Both the position numbers and the translations under genes were made by a program. The notes under the pieces were generated by a model. That model did not search any database and was not told where the DNA came from. It saw nothing but the letters and a program-made list of their open reading frames with translations. Positions 1-8,820 of a stretch of DNA of 64,000 nt are shown piece after piece. Position 1 is the first letter of the stretch; each line of letters opens with the position of its first letter. Origin of the DNA: DASYLJ01 sp036009625. Lineage in GTDB: Bacteria > Desulfobacterota > Binatia > DP-6. The stretch covers positions 73,931 to 137,930 of the forward strand of contig DASYLJ010000193.1 of assembly GCA_036009625.1 (NCBI GenBank), written 5' to 3'.

Positions 1-797
1 AATACCATGCCGCCGATCAGCGGCAGGTCGGTGACGGCGAAGCGCTCCGCTGCGTCGAGCACCGCGGGCACGTCGAACTTCTCGAGCAGCACCGCTCGCG
101 CACCGAGCAGGACCCGACAGAGGAGATGCGACACCAGGACCGGCACGTGCGTCAGCGGCGACAGGCACGCGCCGACGCCGTCTGCCACGTCGCCCCGCGC
201 CTGCGCGCAGGCGAGTGTCGCCCACAGGAGATTGCCGTGCGTGAGACGCACGCCCTTCGGCGCACCGGTGGAGCCCGACGTGTAGGCGATGGCCGCGAGA
301 CGATCGGCCGCCGGCGCACGCGCGGGTGTCGCACGACCGGCACCGCTGCGACGAAGCAGCTTCGGTGCGAGCGGCAGGTCGGGGCCGCAAACGATGGCCG
401 GGATGCCCGCGGCCGTCGATGCGTCACGCGCGACGTCGGTGCGCGCAGGGTCGCAGAGCAGGAGCCGCGCTCGCGCGTGCGTCAGGAGCCGCGCCGCCTC
501 GCCCGACGTCGAGCGCGCGCTGATCGGGACCGCCACGCCGCCGAGCCCCCACACCGCGTACAGCATCGCCACGATGGCGGGCTCGTTCGCCGCCATGATC
601 CCGACGGGGCTCCCGGCGCCGACGCCGCGTCGCGCGAGCCACGCGCACAGCTCGTCGGTCGCGGCGGCCAGCTCGCCGAAGGTGCGGACGTTGCCACCGA
701 AGACGAGGCCACCCGACGCGCCACGGCGTCCGGCTTGCAGGCGCAGGAACGCCGGAGCAGTGGGAAGGAGCGGCATCGAAGGGCGTACGATCGGCAT
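1..797 (-). CDS. AMP-dependent acyl-CoA synthetase/ligase, partial (left edge)
   Basis: N-terminal 265 residues of an ANL-superfamily adenylate-forming enzyme, which activates a carboxylic acid to its acyl-AMP and then the CoA thioester. The ATG at 797 opens a frame with an ANL-type N-terminus and the AMP-binding P-loop at about residues 172-190 (YTSGSTGAPKG followed by THGN). The rest of the gene, including the C-terminal lid domain, lies beyond base 1. It follows the SDR gene on the same strand after 69 bp that contain a hairpin. Fatty acid, aromatic acid or other substrate cannot be told from this half. Confidence 0.85.
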   Translation of the reverse strand, partial: MPIVRPSMPLLPTAPAFLRLQAGRRGASGGLVFGGNVRTFGELAAATDELCAWLARRGVGAGSPVGIMAANEPAIVAMLYAVWGLGGVAVPISARSTSGEAARLLTHARARLLLCDPARTDVARDASTAAGIPAIVCGPDLPLAPKLLRRSGAGRATPARAPAADRLAAIAYTSGSTGAPKGVRLTHGNLLWATLACAQARGDVADGVGACLSPLTHVPVLVSHLLCRVLLGARAVLLEKFDVPAVLDAAERFAVTDLPLIGGMV

Positions 798-829
798 GGG
801 GGGCGAGACGAACGATCGTTCTTGTAGTC

Positions 830-846
830 CCCGCCGCTCCGGCGGG
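830..846 (-). terminator. GC-rich hairpin between SDR and CoA ligase genes
   Basis: A perfect 7-bp stem (CCCGCCG/CGGCGGG) with a 3-nt loop sits 20 bp past the SDR stop codon on the minus strand. There is no U-tract, so it may be a weak or Rho-assisted terminator or only a stem in the leader of the ligase gene. Confidence 0.35.
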
Positions 847-866
847 TCAACGGCGCAGCGCTTCGA

Positions 867-1607
867 TCACACCACGGTCGCGCCGCCGTCGACGGCGATG
901 ATCTGGCCGTTCACGTACGACGCGTCGGGACCGAGCAGATGACATGCCACGCCGGCGATCTCGTCGGGCTGCGCGATGCGGCGCATGGGAATGCCGCTGG
1001 TGAGCCGTCGAGCGAACTCGGGGTCGTGCTGCACGCCGCCGGTGAGCGGCGTGTCGGTGAAACCGGGGCAGACGCAGTTGGCGCGCACGCCCTGCTCGCC
1101 GTACTGCATCGCCAGCAGCCGCGTCAGCGCGACGACGCCGCCCTTGCTGGCGGTGTAGCCGGCACCGAAGCCATGACCGCGCAGCCCCGCCGTCGAGGCG
1201 ACGGTGACGATGGCCCCGCCCCCGGCGGTCAGATGCGGCAGCGCATACTTCACGGCCAGGAAGGTGCCGCGCAGGTTGACGGCGAGGACGTGCTCGAATG
1301 CGTCGACCTCGACATCGGCGAGCGGGCGCAGGTCACCGGGATCGAAGATGCCCGCGCTGGTGACGACGCCCTGCAGTCCGCCGAGCGCCTCGGCCGCCTG
1401 CGCGACCGCGGCTTCCATTGCTGCGGCCTGGCTGACGTCGACCGGGATCGCGATGGTCCGCGCGTCGCCGAGGCTCCGTCGCGTCTCGTCGAGGAGCGCC
1501 GCATCGCGATCGAGGAGCGCCACCGCTCGGCCGTCGCGCGCCAGACGTTGGCAGACGGCGCGACCGATGCCGCTGGCGGCACCGGTGACGAGAACGGGCC
1601 CCGTCAT
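867..1607 (-). CDS. SDR family NAD(P)-dependent oxidoreductase
   Basis: A 246-residue classical short-chain dehydrogenase/reductase, cytosolic, that interconverts an alcohol and a ketone with NAD(P). Visible motifs are the Rossmann turn TGAASGIG (8-15), D57, N111, S138 and the YxxxK pair Y151/K155. The usual NNAG is replaced by TSAG (83-86). The ATG at 1607 was chosen because it overlaps the stop of the upstream substrate-binding gene as ATGA, which implies translational coupling; the longer frame upstream does not look like SDR sequence. The fold is certain, the substrate is unknown, and a 3-hydroxyacyl or steroid substrate would suit the neighbourhood. Confidence 0.9.
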   Translation of the reverse strand: MTGPVLVTGAASGIGRAVCQRLARDGRAVALLDRDAALLDETRRSLGDARTIAIPVDVSQAAAMEAAVAQAAEALGGLQGVVTSAGIFDPGDLRPLADVEVDAFEHVLAVNLRGTFLAVKYALPHLTAGGGAIVTVASTAGLRGHGFGAGYTASKGGVVALTRLLAMQYGEQGVRANCVCPGFTDTPLTGGVQHDPEFARRLTSGIPMRRIAQPDEIAGVACHLLGPDASYVNGQIIAVDGGATVV

Positions 1608-2728
1608 GCCGACCCGGGCGGCGTCGTCTTCGCCGGGTCGTGGTAGTCGACGAACACCGTGCGCCCGTTCTCGATGCGACGGAGCACGAGCCAATCGCCC
1701 TTATACGCCTTGTGGTCGAACGGGCCGATGCTCATGTGCGTGCGCGGTCCTCCGTTCACCGCCGGCAGCATGCGCACCTTCTCGAGCCCTTCCTTGAGCC
1801 CTTTCGGCGTCAGCAGGTTCGCGCGCGCGAGACCCTCGGCGACGAGGCGTGCGGTGTCGTAGCTCAGCGCAGTGACGGTGTGATCGCGCCGTCGGCCGAG
1901 ATGCGCCGCGAAGCGGTCGAACATGGGGCCGAGGAGCGGGTTGTGCTCGCACATCTGATCGACGCCGACCCAGCCTTCGAGCGCCGCCATCCACTCGGGC
2001 TTGGCGTAGCAGAACTGGAACGCCGTGGTCATGACCCGAGGCGGATTCCAGCCGAGCCGCGCCCACATCGGTCCCATCAGGATCGTCGGGAAGCCGTAAC
2101 CGAGGTAGGCGAGGCAGTCGGGTCCCTGATCGCGGATCTTGCGCAGCACGCCCTCGAGGTCGTCGGGAATCTGCGTGGTGTAGGCCTCGATCAGGACGTC
2201 GAGGCCCTCGCGCGCCGCGTACCAGCGGAAGTTCGCCGCGTACTCGACGCCGCCGGGGCTGATCTCGTGGATCATGCCGACGCTCTTGTAGCCGCTGCGA
2301 CGGATCCACGTCGCCATGATGGCCGCCTCCTCGGCGAGCCCGCCGTTGCCGAGGTTGAAACAGTACTCGCCGAAATAGCGATCGGTGCCGGTCCACGTGA
2401 TCGCCGGCACACCGGTGGCGTTGATCGTCGGCGCCAGCGCGATCGAGTTGTCGGTGATGAGCGGACCGATGGTGCAGAGCACGCCCTGGCTCACCAGGTC
2501 GAGGTAGCCGTCGATGGTGTTCTTCGCCTCGAGCCGCGGCAGCCCGACCGCCTCCTTCACCACCAGCTCGACGGGTCGCAGGATCACGCGCTGCTCGTAG
2601 GCCTCGTCGAACGCGAAGCGTAGGCACGCGAGGAAGTCGTCCTTCGTCCCCATGTCCATGTCGATGAGGACACCGATCTTCGTCGGGGCAAACGGCAGGC
2701 CGTGGGGCACTTTGCGGGAATCCGCCAT
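1604..2728 (-). CDS. ABC transporter substrate-binding protein (LivJ-like), no signal peptide
   Basis: A 374-residue type I periplasmic-binding-fold protein of the branched-chain amino acid/amide receptor class. It starts with the family's typical first beta strand (KIGVLIDMDMG, from about residue 17) and continues with the two-lobe pattern. There is no signal peptide or lipobox; the N-terminus MADSRKVPHGLPFAP is hydrophilic. No permease or ATPase lies nearby. It is coupled by ATGA overlap to the SDR downstream. Such soluble receptor-like proteins occur beside acyl-CoA and SDR genes and could act as cytosolic ligand sensors, but that role is inferred. Confidence 0.82.
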   Translation of the reverse strand: MADSRKVPHGLPFAPTKIGVLIDMDMGTKDDFLACLRFAFDEAYEQRVILRPVELVVKEAVGLPRLEAKNTIDGYLDLVSQGVLCTIGPLITDNSIALAPTINATGVPAITWTGTDRYFGEYCFNLGNGGLAEEAAIMATWIRRSGYKSVGMIHEISPGGVEYAANFRWYAAREGLDVLIEAYTTQIPDDLEGVLRKIRDQGPDCLAYLGYGFPTILMGPMWARLGWNPPRVMTTAFQFCYAKPEWMAALEGWVGVDQMCEHNPLLGPMFDRFAAHLGRRRDHTVTALSYDTARLVAEGLARANLLTPKGLKEGLEKVRMLPAVNGGPRTHMSIGPFDHKAYKGDWLVLRRIENGRTVFVDYHDPAKTTPPGSA

Positions 2729-2817
2729 GCCGGGCAGCTACACCGCACCGTCCGTCGCTGACAAGGCCCGCGCCTTGCGCACGAGGCGCGCGATCGTCAG
2801 AAGAGCCGACGAACATC

Positions 2818-3492
2818 GTGCTCCGGCGAACGCGCACCTGGATCGCACGCCTCGCCGCCGCCTTCGTGGTGGCGTCGCTGCTCGGCGTCCTCTTCTATCG
2901 TGTCGTCGATCCGCCGCTCACGCCGCTCATGGTCATCCGCCGCTTCGAGGGCTTCGGCATCGACCGGCAGTGGGTCGATCTCGACGCCGTCAGCCCGGCG
3001 CTGCTCCGCGCCGTCATCGCGTCGGAGGACGCGCGTTTCTTCCTGCACGGCGGCATCGACTTCGCCGCCATCAGTGACGCGCGGAAGTACAACGAGAAGA
3101 ACGCCGGCAAGCGACGACGTGGCGGCAGCACGATCACGATGCAGTGCGCCCGCAACGTGTTCCTATGGCAGGGACGGAACTACCTGCGGAAGGGGCTCGA
3201 GGTGTGGTTCGCGTGGCTGATGGAGCTGGTCTGGCCGAAGCGCCGCATCCTCGAGGTGTACGTCAACGTCGTCGAGTGGGGACCGGGCATCTACGGCATC
3301 GAGGCGGCGGCACGGCATTGGTTCCACGTCCCGGCGATGAAGCTGAATGCGCGGCAGGCGTCGCTGCTGGCCGTGATGCTGCCGGATCCGCGGCGATGGA
3401 ATCCCGCCGCGCCGACGGGCTACCTGAGCTCGCGGGCACGGGTCATCGCGCGGCGGGCCGGTCAGGTGTCGCTGGCGGGGCTCGGCGAGTGA
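2818..3492 (+). CDS. mtgA: Monofunctional biosynthetic peptidoglycan glycosyltransferase
   Basis: A 224-residue GT51 transglycosylase that polymerises lipid II glycan chains in the periplasm, anchored by one N-terminal membrane segment (residues 9-27). Motif 1 is EDARFFLHGG with E70 as the expected catalytic glutamate; motif 2 is GGSTITMQ (102-109); the later KRRILEVYVN and VEWGPGIYG motifs are also present. Length matches stand-alone MtgA proteins and there is no transpeptidase domain. The start is GTG at 2818, 89 bp from the divergent substrate-binding gene. Identification is secure. Confidence 0.94.
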   Translation: MLRRTRTWIARLAAAFVVASLLGVLFYRVVDPPLTPLMVIRRFEGFGIDRQWVDLDAVSPALLRAVIASEDARFFLHGGIDFAAISDARKYNEKNAGKRRRGGSTITMQCARNVFLWQGRNYLRKGLEVWFAWLMELVWPKRRILEVYVNVVEWGPGIYGIEAAARHWFHVPAMKLNARQASLLAVMLPDPRRWNPAAPTGYLSSRARVIARRAGQVSLAGLGE

Positions 3493-3712
3493 GCGTCGCT
3501 TCCGGTAACCAATGTAACTCGACAGGACTCTGCGGCCCTTGGCGGCTCAGCGAAACGTGGTCTCGTCGACCCGCACGCGTCCACGCCATCTCATCGTCGG
3601 CGACCAGTCGACGTAGGTATCCATTCGCTGGCCTCGGCGTGGTTATCGCCCCGAAGTTCCAGGCGAAAATTCAGCCGCAAACTGGCAGGCGTTGGTGATA
3701 GGTTGTCCGCCC

Positions 3713-6700
3713 GTGACATCCTCCTCGGTCCTGTCCTGCCGGCTCCTCGCCATCGTCCGTCACATGCTGGCCGCCGTCGCAGCCCTCCTCGTCTGGTCGT
3801 CCGGCACCGCCGGCGCGCAGCCGATGGACCGGCTCACCATCGACTTCTTCTCCGGCCTGAGCCTGTCGGGCTTCACCAACTTCGCCCAGCCCGGCGAGAC
3901 GTTCACCCTCGAGTTCTCGGGCAACATGCACGAGGTCCCGGATTCCGGCGTGGCCACGCTCACGGTCCCGAGCTACTTCGAGATCCTCAGCTGGCAGTGG
4001 CAGAACGGCAACGTCAACGACGTCCTCATCGAGGGCTCGCACGTCACCGTGATCATCGCTCCCGGCGGCGTCGCCGGCGGCAGCGCGGTGGACGAAGGAC
4101 GGTTCGAGGTCTGGCTCCGGGTCAAGGTGGCGACGCTCGCCAACCTGCCCACGATCGCGCCCGAGATCTCGATCCCGATGGCCTTCAGCATGTCGGACGC
4201 GAACGGCGACTGGCAGCACGAGGACACGTTCACCGGCTTCATGTTGTACCAACGCCCGAGCCTGAGCTGCACCGGGACGGCGGCCGCCGGGCAGGAGATC
4301 ACCTGCCAGATCACGACGACGCAGTATCCGATCGCGCGGCCGCGAGCGCTCACGATCGGCCTTCCGGTCGCGCGCGCCACCGACATCGTCGAGGGTTCGG
4401 TCAACGCCGGCGGCGGGACCGTCGGGACGAACTCGGTCACGTGGGACGGCGTCGCGAGCACGCCGAGCCAGGTCACGGTGAGCTATCGCCTGCGCGTCCG
4501 GCCGAAGGAGCAGTGGCCGTCGGACCTGACCGAGATACGTGTCCCGGGGGCGTTCTACCGCTTCGCCGCGCAGTCCGACTACACCGGCAACAAGAACGAT
4601 GGCACCAAGCATCGCCGCAGCTACCTCACCAGCACGAACGAGGTGGTCTTTCCGCTGCCCGGTGCCGGGGTCGCCGTCAACGTGACGGGTGACGACAGCA
4701 ATCATCCACTGAGCCTCGCCGCCGACGTATGCGACGTCGACCGCAACACGGCCGGGGCACAATGTACGCTGCGTGCGGCGATCGAGCTGGCCAACGCGCG
4801 GGGCGGCGACGAGATCACCTTCGAGATTCCGGGTGCTGCGACGCCGACCATCCACGTGCAGACCGCGTTCTCCTCGTTGCCCGCGCTCACCGAGGCCATC
4901 CACATCTACGGCGACACTCAGCCGGGCGCTGGCCAGGTGATCCTCGATGGCCTCGGCACAGCCGTGACCGGCCTGCGGATCGACGGGGATGGCTCCACGA
5001 TCACCGGCCTACGGATCACCAACTTCGCGGGCAACGGCATGGTCGTGACCGCGAGCGACGTCGAGCTGCTGCACAACGTCGTCACCGGCAACGGCCTGCA
5101 TGGCGTGCGGGTGGAGGGGACCGTCGCCGGCGTCTCCATCCGAGAGAACGTCCTCTTCGACAACGGTGGGCTCGGCATCGACCTGGCCGGGAACGACGAT
5201 CGCACCGACGGCGTGACGCCGAACGATCCCGACGACGCCGACGGCGGCCCGAACGGCCTGATGAACTTTCCCGTCGGCGTCATCGCCGTCGATCGCGGCG
5301 ACGGCACGACGATCACCGGCGTCGTGCCGGGCTGGGAGGACGGCGGCATCACGGTGGACGTCTACGCGACCGATACCGTCGACCCGAGCGGGCACGGGGA
5401 AGCGAAGCGGTTCCTCGGCGCCGTCCTCACTGCCGAGGGTGGTGGGTTTCGACTCGACCTGGACGAGCACGTCAGCGAGCCGTTCGTCACCGCGACGGCG
5501 AACGCGCCGGACGGCTCGACCTCGGAGCTCTCGGCCGTCTGCGGCGATCCCGACGGTGACGGTCGCACCGACAGCGACGGCGACGGGCTCTGCGACGACT
5601 GGGAGATCGACGGCATCGACTACGACGGCGACGGCACGTTCGACCTGCTGCTGCCGAACCCGCCCTACCGTGCCGATCCGACGCGCAAGGACCTCTACGT
5701 CGAGATCGACTGGATGGACTGCTCGCTCACCACGTGTCTCGCAGGCGACGTGCCGCACCAGCCCGACGTCGACGCGCTCCAGGACGTCGTCAATGCGTTC
5801 GCGGCGGCGCCCGTGGACGGCGGCAAGGGCGTCGCGCTCCATCTGCTCGGCAGCAACGGCGTGATCGACGAGCCCTTCCCCGAGGCACCGCTCCTGGACT
5901 TCTACGCAGGGCCTGGCGTCCGCGACGACTTCGACGACATCAAGCTCGGCAATCCACGAAACGCGTGCGGCACCAACAACACGGACGGACACTTCGGCAC
6001 GCCGGCAGACCGTCAGTCGCCGAACTGTCCGAACATCCTCGGCGCCAAGGGGTTGGTCTTCCGCTACGCGCTCTGGGGTCATGCCGTCGCGGGGCTGCCC
6101 CGCGTGCTGGGCATCGCCGAGATCGGCGACGTCGACGAGGCGGGCACGTTCGACGGCGCCGGGAACGATCTGCTGATCGCGCTCGGAAGCTGGGAACCCG
6201 ACGAACCGATTCTCGGCGGCCGCCGCGGCATCGAGGCCGGCGTGTTCATGCACGAGCTCGGGCACACCCTCGGGCTGCGGCACGGCGGGGACGCGTCGAG
6301 TCCCAACTGCCGGCCGAACTACCTGAGCGTGATGAGCTACTCGCTGACGCTCGAGGACATGGACCCCACGCGTCCGCTCGACTACTCGCGGCAGCGTCTC
6401 CCGACGTTGAACGAGCTGGCGCTCGACGAAACGCACGGTGTCCACGGCCCCGCGGATCGCAACGTCGTGTACTCCGCGCTGCTCGCGCCGAGCTCGGACG
6501 ACACGGCCTACCACGTCGGCCCGGCGAGCGGCCCGATCGATTGGGATCGGACGCCACCGGCGACGTCCACCGGCGTCATGCAGGACGTCAACCACGCGGG
6601 ATGCAACGAGCCCGAAGAGCTGTCGTCCATGACCGGATTCGAAGATTGGTCGCACCTCGTGTACGGGTTCCGCAGCTCGACCGACTACCTGTTCGCAACG

Positions 6701-7681
6701 CGAACGCCGCCGGTCACGCCGATCGTCGAGCCCACGATCGATGAGGTGCTCGAGCGCGCCGCGCGCATCGACACCGACGGCGACGGAATCTCCAACGCTT
6801 CAGATCGCTGCCCCACCGTGCCCGACCCGGCACAGCTCGACACGAATGGCGACGGCGTGGGCGACGCCTGCACGCCGAACAGCCACGCCGATCTGCGCGC
6901 GGTCATCGTCCCCGACCTCGGCGAAGCGGCGCCGGGCACCGCGGTCGCCCTGACGGTGACGGTCACGAACGACGGCCCCGACACGGCGCCCGCGGTGTCG
7001 ATGGCCAGCGCCGTGCCCTCGGGCCTGACGCTGATCTCCGCGCAGCCGAGCCAGGGCAGCTGCACCGGCTCTCCCGTGGTGTCGTGCGCGCTCGGCGCGC
7101 TCGTCGCGGAGCAGAGCGTCGTCATCGTCCTCGCGACACAGGCCGCGACACCGGGACCCGTGAGTATCACCGCGCACGCGCGCTCCACCGCCATCACGAG
7201 CGGCGATCCGAATCCGTCCGACAATTGGAGCACCACCGACGTCGCCGTGACCGACGCCACGACGACGACCACCACGATCACGCCACCGGCGAGCACCAGC
7301 ACGACCACCCCCATCGGCTCGACCACGACCACGACCCTGCCGAGCGAGCCGGAATGTCGCGCCGAAGCCAGCATCACGTCGCTCGACTGCCGTCTTGCCA
7401 TCGCGATCCGCGACGTCACCGCCGCGCCGCCGTTCGGCAAGAAGCAGCAAGCGCTCGCCAAGCGACTCACCAGCGCGCAGACGCTCGTCCGTCGCGCCTC
7501 ATCGGCGACGAAGGCGAAGAAGGCGAAGGTGGCTCTCAAGTCGGCCCGAAAGCAGATGCTCGCGGCCAAGAAGATGCTCGGCGGGAAGACGGTACCGGTG
7601 TCGGTCCGGACCAGCATCCTCGACGTGCTGACCGCGATGATCGCCGACGCGGCGCGGGTGCCTGCGGTGCCCTCGGCCTGA
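3713..7681 (+). CDS. Large secreted multidomain metzincin-like protein
   Basis: About 1,322 residues. The signal peptide ends near GTAGA|QP. After an N-terminal beta domain comes a CTLRAAIELAN segment, as in CSLREA-type beta-helix proteins, then a right-handed beta-helix (about residues 330-500). A calcium-binding Asp-rich stretch (DPDGDGRTDSDGDG) and a zinc-protease motif follow: HELGHTLGLRH from residue 847, with Met-turn SVMSYS from residue 872. After that are a second thrombospondin-3-like repeat (DTDGDGISNASD), a DUF11 domain, a Thr-rich linker and a basic Lys/Ala helical C-terminus. Starts at TTG 3692, GTG 3713 or ATG 3764 are possible; GTG keeps arginines in the signal n-region. Activity is predicted, substrate unknown. 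Confidence 0.85.
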   Translation: MTSSSVLSCRLLAIVRHMLAAVAALLVWSSGTAGAQPMDRLTIDFFSGLSLSGFTNFAQPGETFTLEFSGNMHEVPDSGVATLTVPSYFEILSWQWQNGNVNDVLIEGSHVTVIIAPGGVAGGSAVDEGRFEVWLRVKVATLANLPTIAPEISIPMAFSMSDANGDWQHEDTFTGFMLYQRPSLSCTGTAAAGQEITCQITTTQYPIARPRALTIGLPVARATDIVEGSVNAGGGTVGTNSVTWDGVASTPSQVTVSYRLRVRPKEQWPSDLTEIRVPGAFYRFAAQSDYTGNKNDGTKHRRSYLTSTNEVVFPLPGAGVAVNVTGDDSNHPLSLAADVCDVDRNTAGAQCTLRAAIELANARGGDEITFEIPGAATPTIHVQTAFSSLPALTEAIHIYGDTQPGAGQVILDGLGTAVTGLRIDGDGSTITGLRITNFAGNGMVVTASDVELLHNVVTGNGLHGVRVEGTVAGVSIRENVLFDNGGLGIDLAGNDDRTDGVTPNDPDDADGGPNGLMNFPVGVIAVDRGDGTTITGVVPGWEDGGITVDVYATDTVDPSGHGEAKRFLGAVLTAEGGGFRLDLDEHVSEPFVTATANAPDGSTSELSAVCGDPDGDGRTDSDGDGLCDDWEIDGIDYDGDGTFDLLLPNPPYRADPTRKDLYVEIDWMDCSLTTCLAGDVPHQPDVDALQDVVNAFAAAPVDGGKGVALHLLGSNGVIDEPFPEAPLLDFYAGPGVRDDFDDIKLGNPRNACGTNNTDGHFGTPADRQSPNCPNILGAKGLVFRYALWGHAVAGLPRVLGIAEIGDVDEAGTFDGAGNDLLIALGSWEPDEPILGGRRGIEAGVFMHELGHTLGLRHGGDASSPNCRPNYLSVMSYSLTLEDMDPTRPLDYSRQRLPTLNELALDETHGVHGPADRNVVYSALLAPSSDDTAYHVGPASGPIDWDRTPPATSTGVMQDVNHAGCNEPEELSSMTGFEDWSHLVYGFRSSTDYLFATRTPPVTPIVEPTIDEVLERAARIDTDGDGISNASDRCPTVPDPAQLDTNGDGVGDACTPNSHADLRAVIVPDLGEAAPGTAVALTVTVTNDGPDTAPAVSMASAVPSGLTLISAQPSQGSCTGSPVVSCALGALVAEQSVVIVLATQAATPGPVSITAHARSTAITSGDPNPSDNWSTTDVAVTDATTTTTTITPPASTSTTTPIGSTTTTTLPSEPECRAEASITSLDCRLAIAIRDVTAAPPFGKKQQALAKRLTSAQTLVRRASSATKAKKAKVALKSARKQMLAAKKMLGGKTVPVSVRTSILDVLTAMIADAARVPAVPSA

Positions 7682-7719
7682 CGTCAGGCGTCTACTCCAG
7701 CGCGTGCGCCACCGGCACC

Positions 7720-8502
7720 TCACGCATGCGCAAAGTAGCGCGACGCGAAGCGCTCGAGGTACGCGACGAGATTCGCACGCGCCAACGCCGCGTCCTTCAC
7801 GGGACTCGCGATCGGCACGTTCATGATGTTGGCGAGCAGACCGTACGCGATCGCGTCGATTTCGGTCGCGGTCTCGCCCATCAGGTACGGCGTGTCGCCG
7901 AGGACGTCGGCGATGGCGGCGACGTCACGCCTCCCGATGGCGTGGATCTCGTCCTTCGCATGCCGACCGATCCCGTGGCCCTGGAGTTGGCGCCGCACGC
8001 CACGCCGAGCCACCACACCGACGAGCGGACGAACCGGCGCCGGTATGCTCCCGAGGACGACGCCGCGAAAGTGTTGCCAGTTCTCGTCGACGATCCACCG
8101 ATCGTAGACCATCGCCCAGTAGAGGTTCTCCTCGATGAGCCGGCGCAGCGAGAGCGCAACCCCCCGCTCCGCGGACGAGAGACTCGCGTTCGGATCGCAG
8201 CCGAATCGCCGTTCGAGGTACTCGATGATGAACCCCGAGTCGCCGATCTTCTGCCCTTCGTGCTCAAGCCACGGGAGCTTTCCCTTCGGACCCCCGAAGG
8301 GCGTCGCGTCGACGACCGTCTGGAATGGGATGTCGACGATGCGGAGATACGCGTCGATCTTGAGGCAGAACGGGCTGATCGACGGCAGGCCCCAGCCGCC
8401 GGGGAGCTGGTGCACGACGAGGGTCGCCACGTCCGCTACCGCTTCTCGCCCGGGCGACGAGCGGGAGAGCACGGGTCCCGCATCGTGCGCGACCGTCGGC
8501 AT
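7720..8502 (-). CDS. Glutathione S-transferase family protein (FAXC/metaxin-like)
   Basis: A 260-residue thioredoxin-fold GST-like protein. The N-terminal domain shows SPFCLKIDAYLRI, a cis-Pro region PWLEHEGQKIGDSG and then IIEYLERRF, typical of the Tom37/FAXC branch. The C-terminal half is helical, ending with the DAIAYGLLANIMNVP segment. FAXC-type bacterial members are usually about 235-245 residues, so translation may begin at a GTG near residue 22-25 (before ATLVVHQLPG) rather than at ATG 8502. It converges with the large secreted protein (39 bp apart). Role in detoxification is a family guess. Confidence 0.8.
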   Translation of the reverse strand: MPTVAHDAGPVLSRSSPGREAVADVATLVVHQLPGGWGLPSISPFCLKIDAYLRIVDIPFQTVVDATPFGGPKGKLPWLEHEGQKIGDSGFIIEYLERRFGCDPNASLSSAERGVALSLRRLIEENLYWAMVYDRWIVDENWQHFRGVVLGSIPAPVRPLVGVVARRGVRRQLQGHGIGRHAKDEIHAIGRRDVAAIADVLGDTPYLMGETATEIDAIAYGLLANIMNVPIASPVKDAALARANLVAYLERFASRYFAHA

Positions 8503-8820
8503 GCGCCGTCACGCGATGGATTCGAATCGCTCATTCCGGAGAGCAATAGCTGGCACGTGGCACTCGATCCATCACGACGTCGAGAACTTGCCGAGGCCGA
8601 TGTTCAGCTTCTTCACGCCGGCGCCGACACAGGCGAGCCCGACGGTTCCGATGTCCTGGCTGGAGATCAACGTGAGGAACGGCTGCGTGAGAAGCCACCG
8701 CTCTCGATCCGCTTTCTGTTTCCTCGCCAGACAGCCGGACCTCGCACCGTCGGAGGTCACGCTTGTACTGTCGTTCGCCACGGACGTATGCCAGCGACTT
8801 CGACGAAAGGAGCGTGACCC
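8503..8820. other. 318-bp intergenic region, possible coding remnant
   Basis: Between the GST-like gene and the alcohol dehydrogenase. On the minus strand 8760-8572 is an open frame of 62 codons from a GTG; its last ~32 codons are strongly G/C in the third position and end KKLNIGLGKFSTS before a TGA. That looks like the 3' end of a decayed gene or a small unrecognised protein. The ADH ribosome-binding site AAAGGAG is at 8806-8812. No other structure is evident. Confidence 0.4.

Noticed and set aside
7255..7345. Tandem ACC/ACG repeat that might be a short satellite
   Set aside because: It encodes the Thr-rich linker of the large secreted protein and is not an independent DNA repeat.
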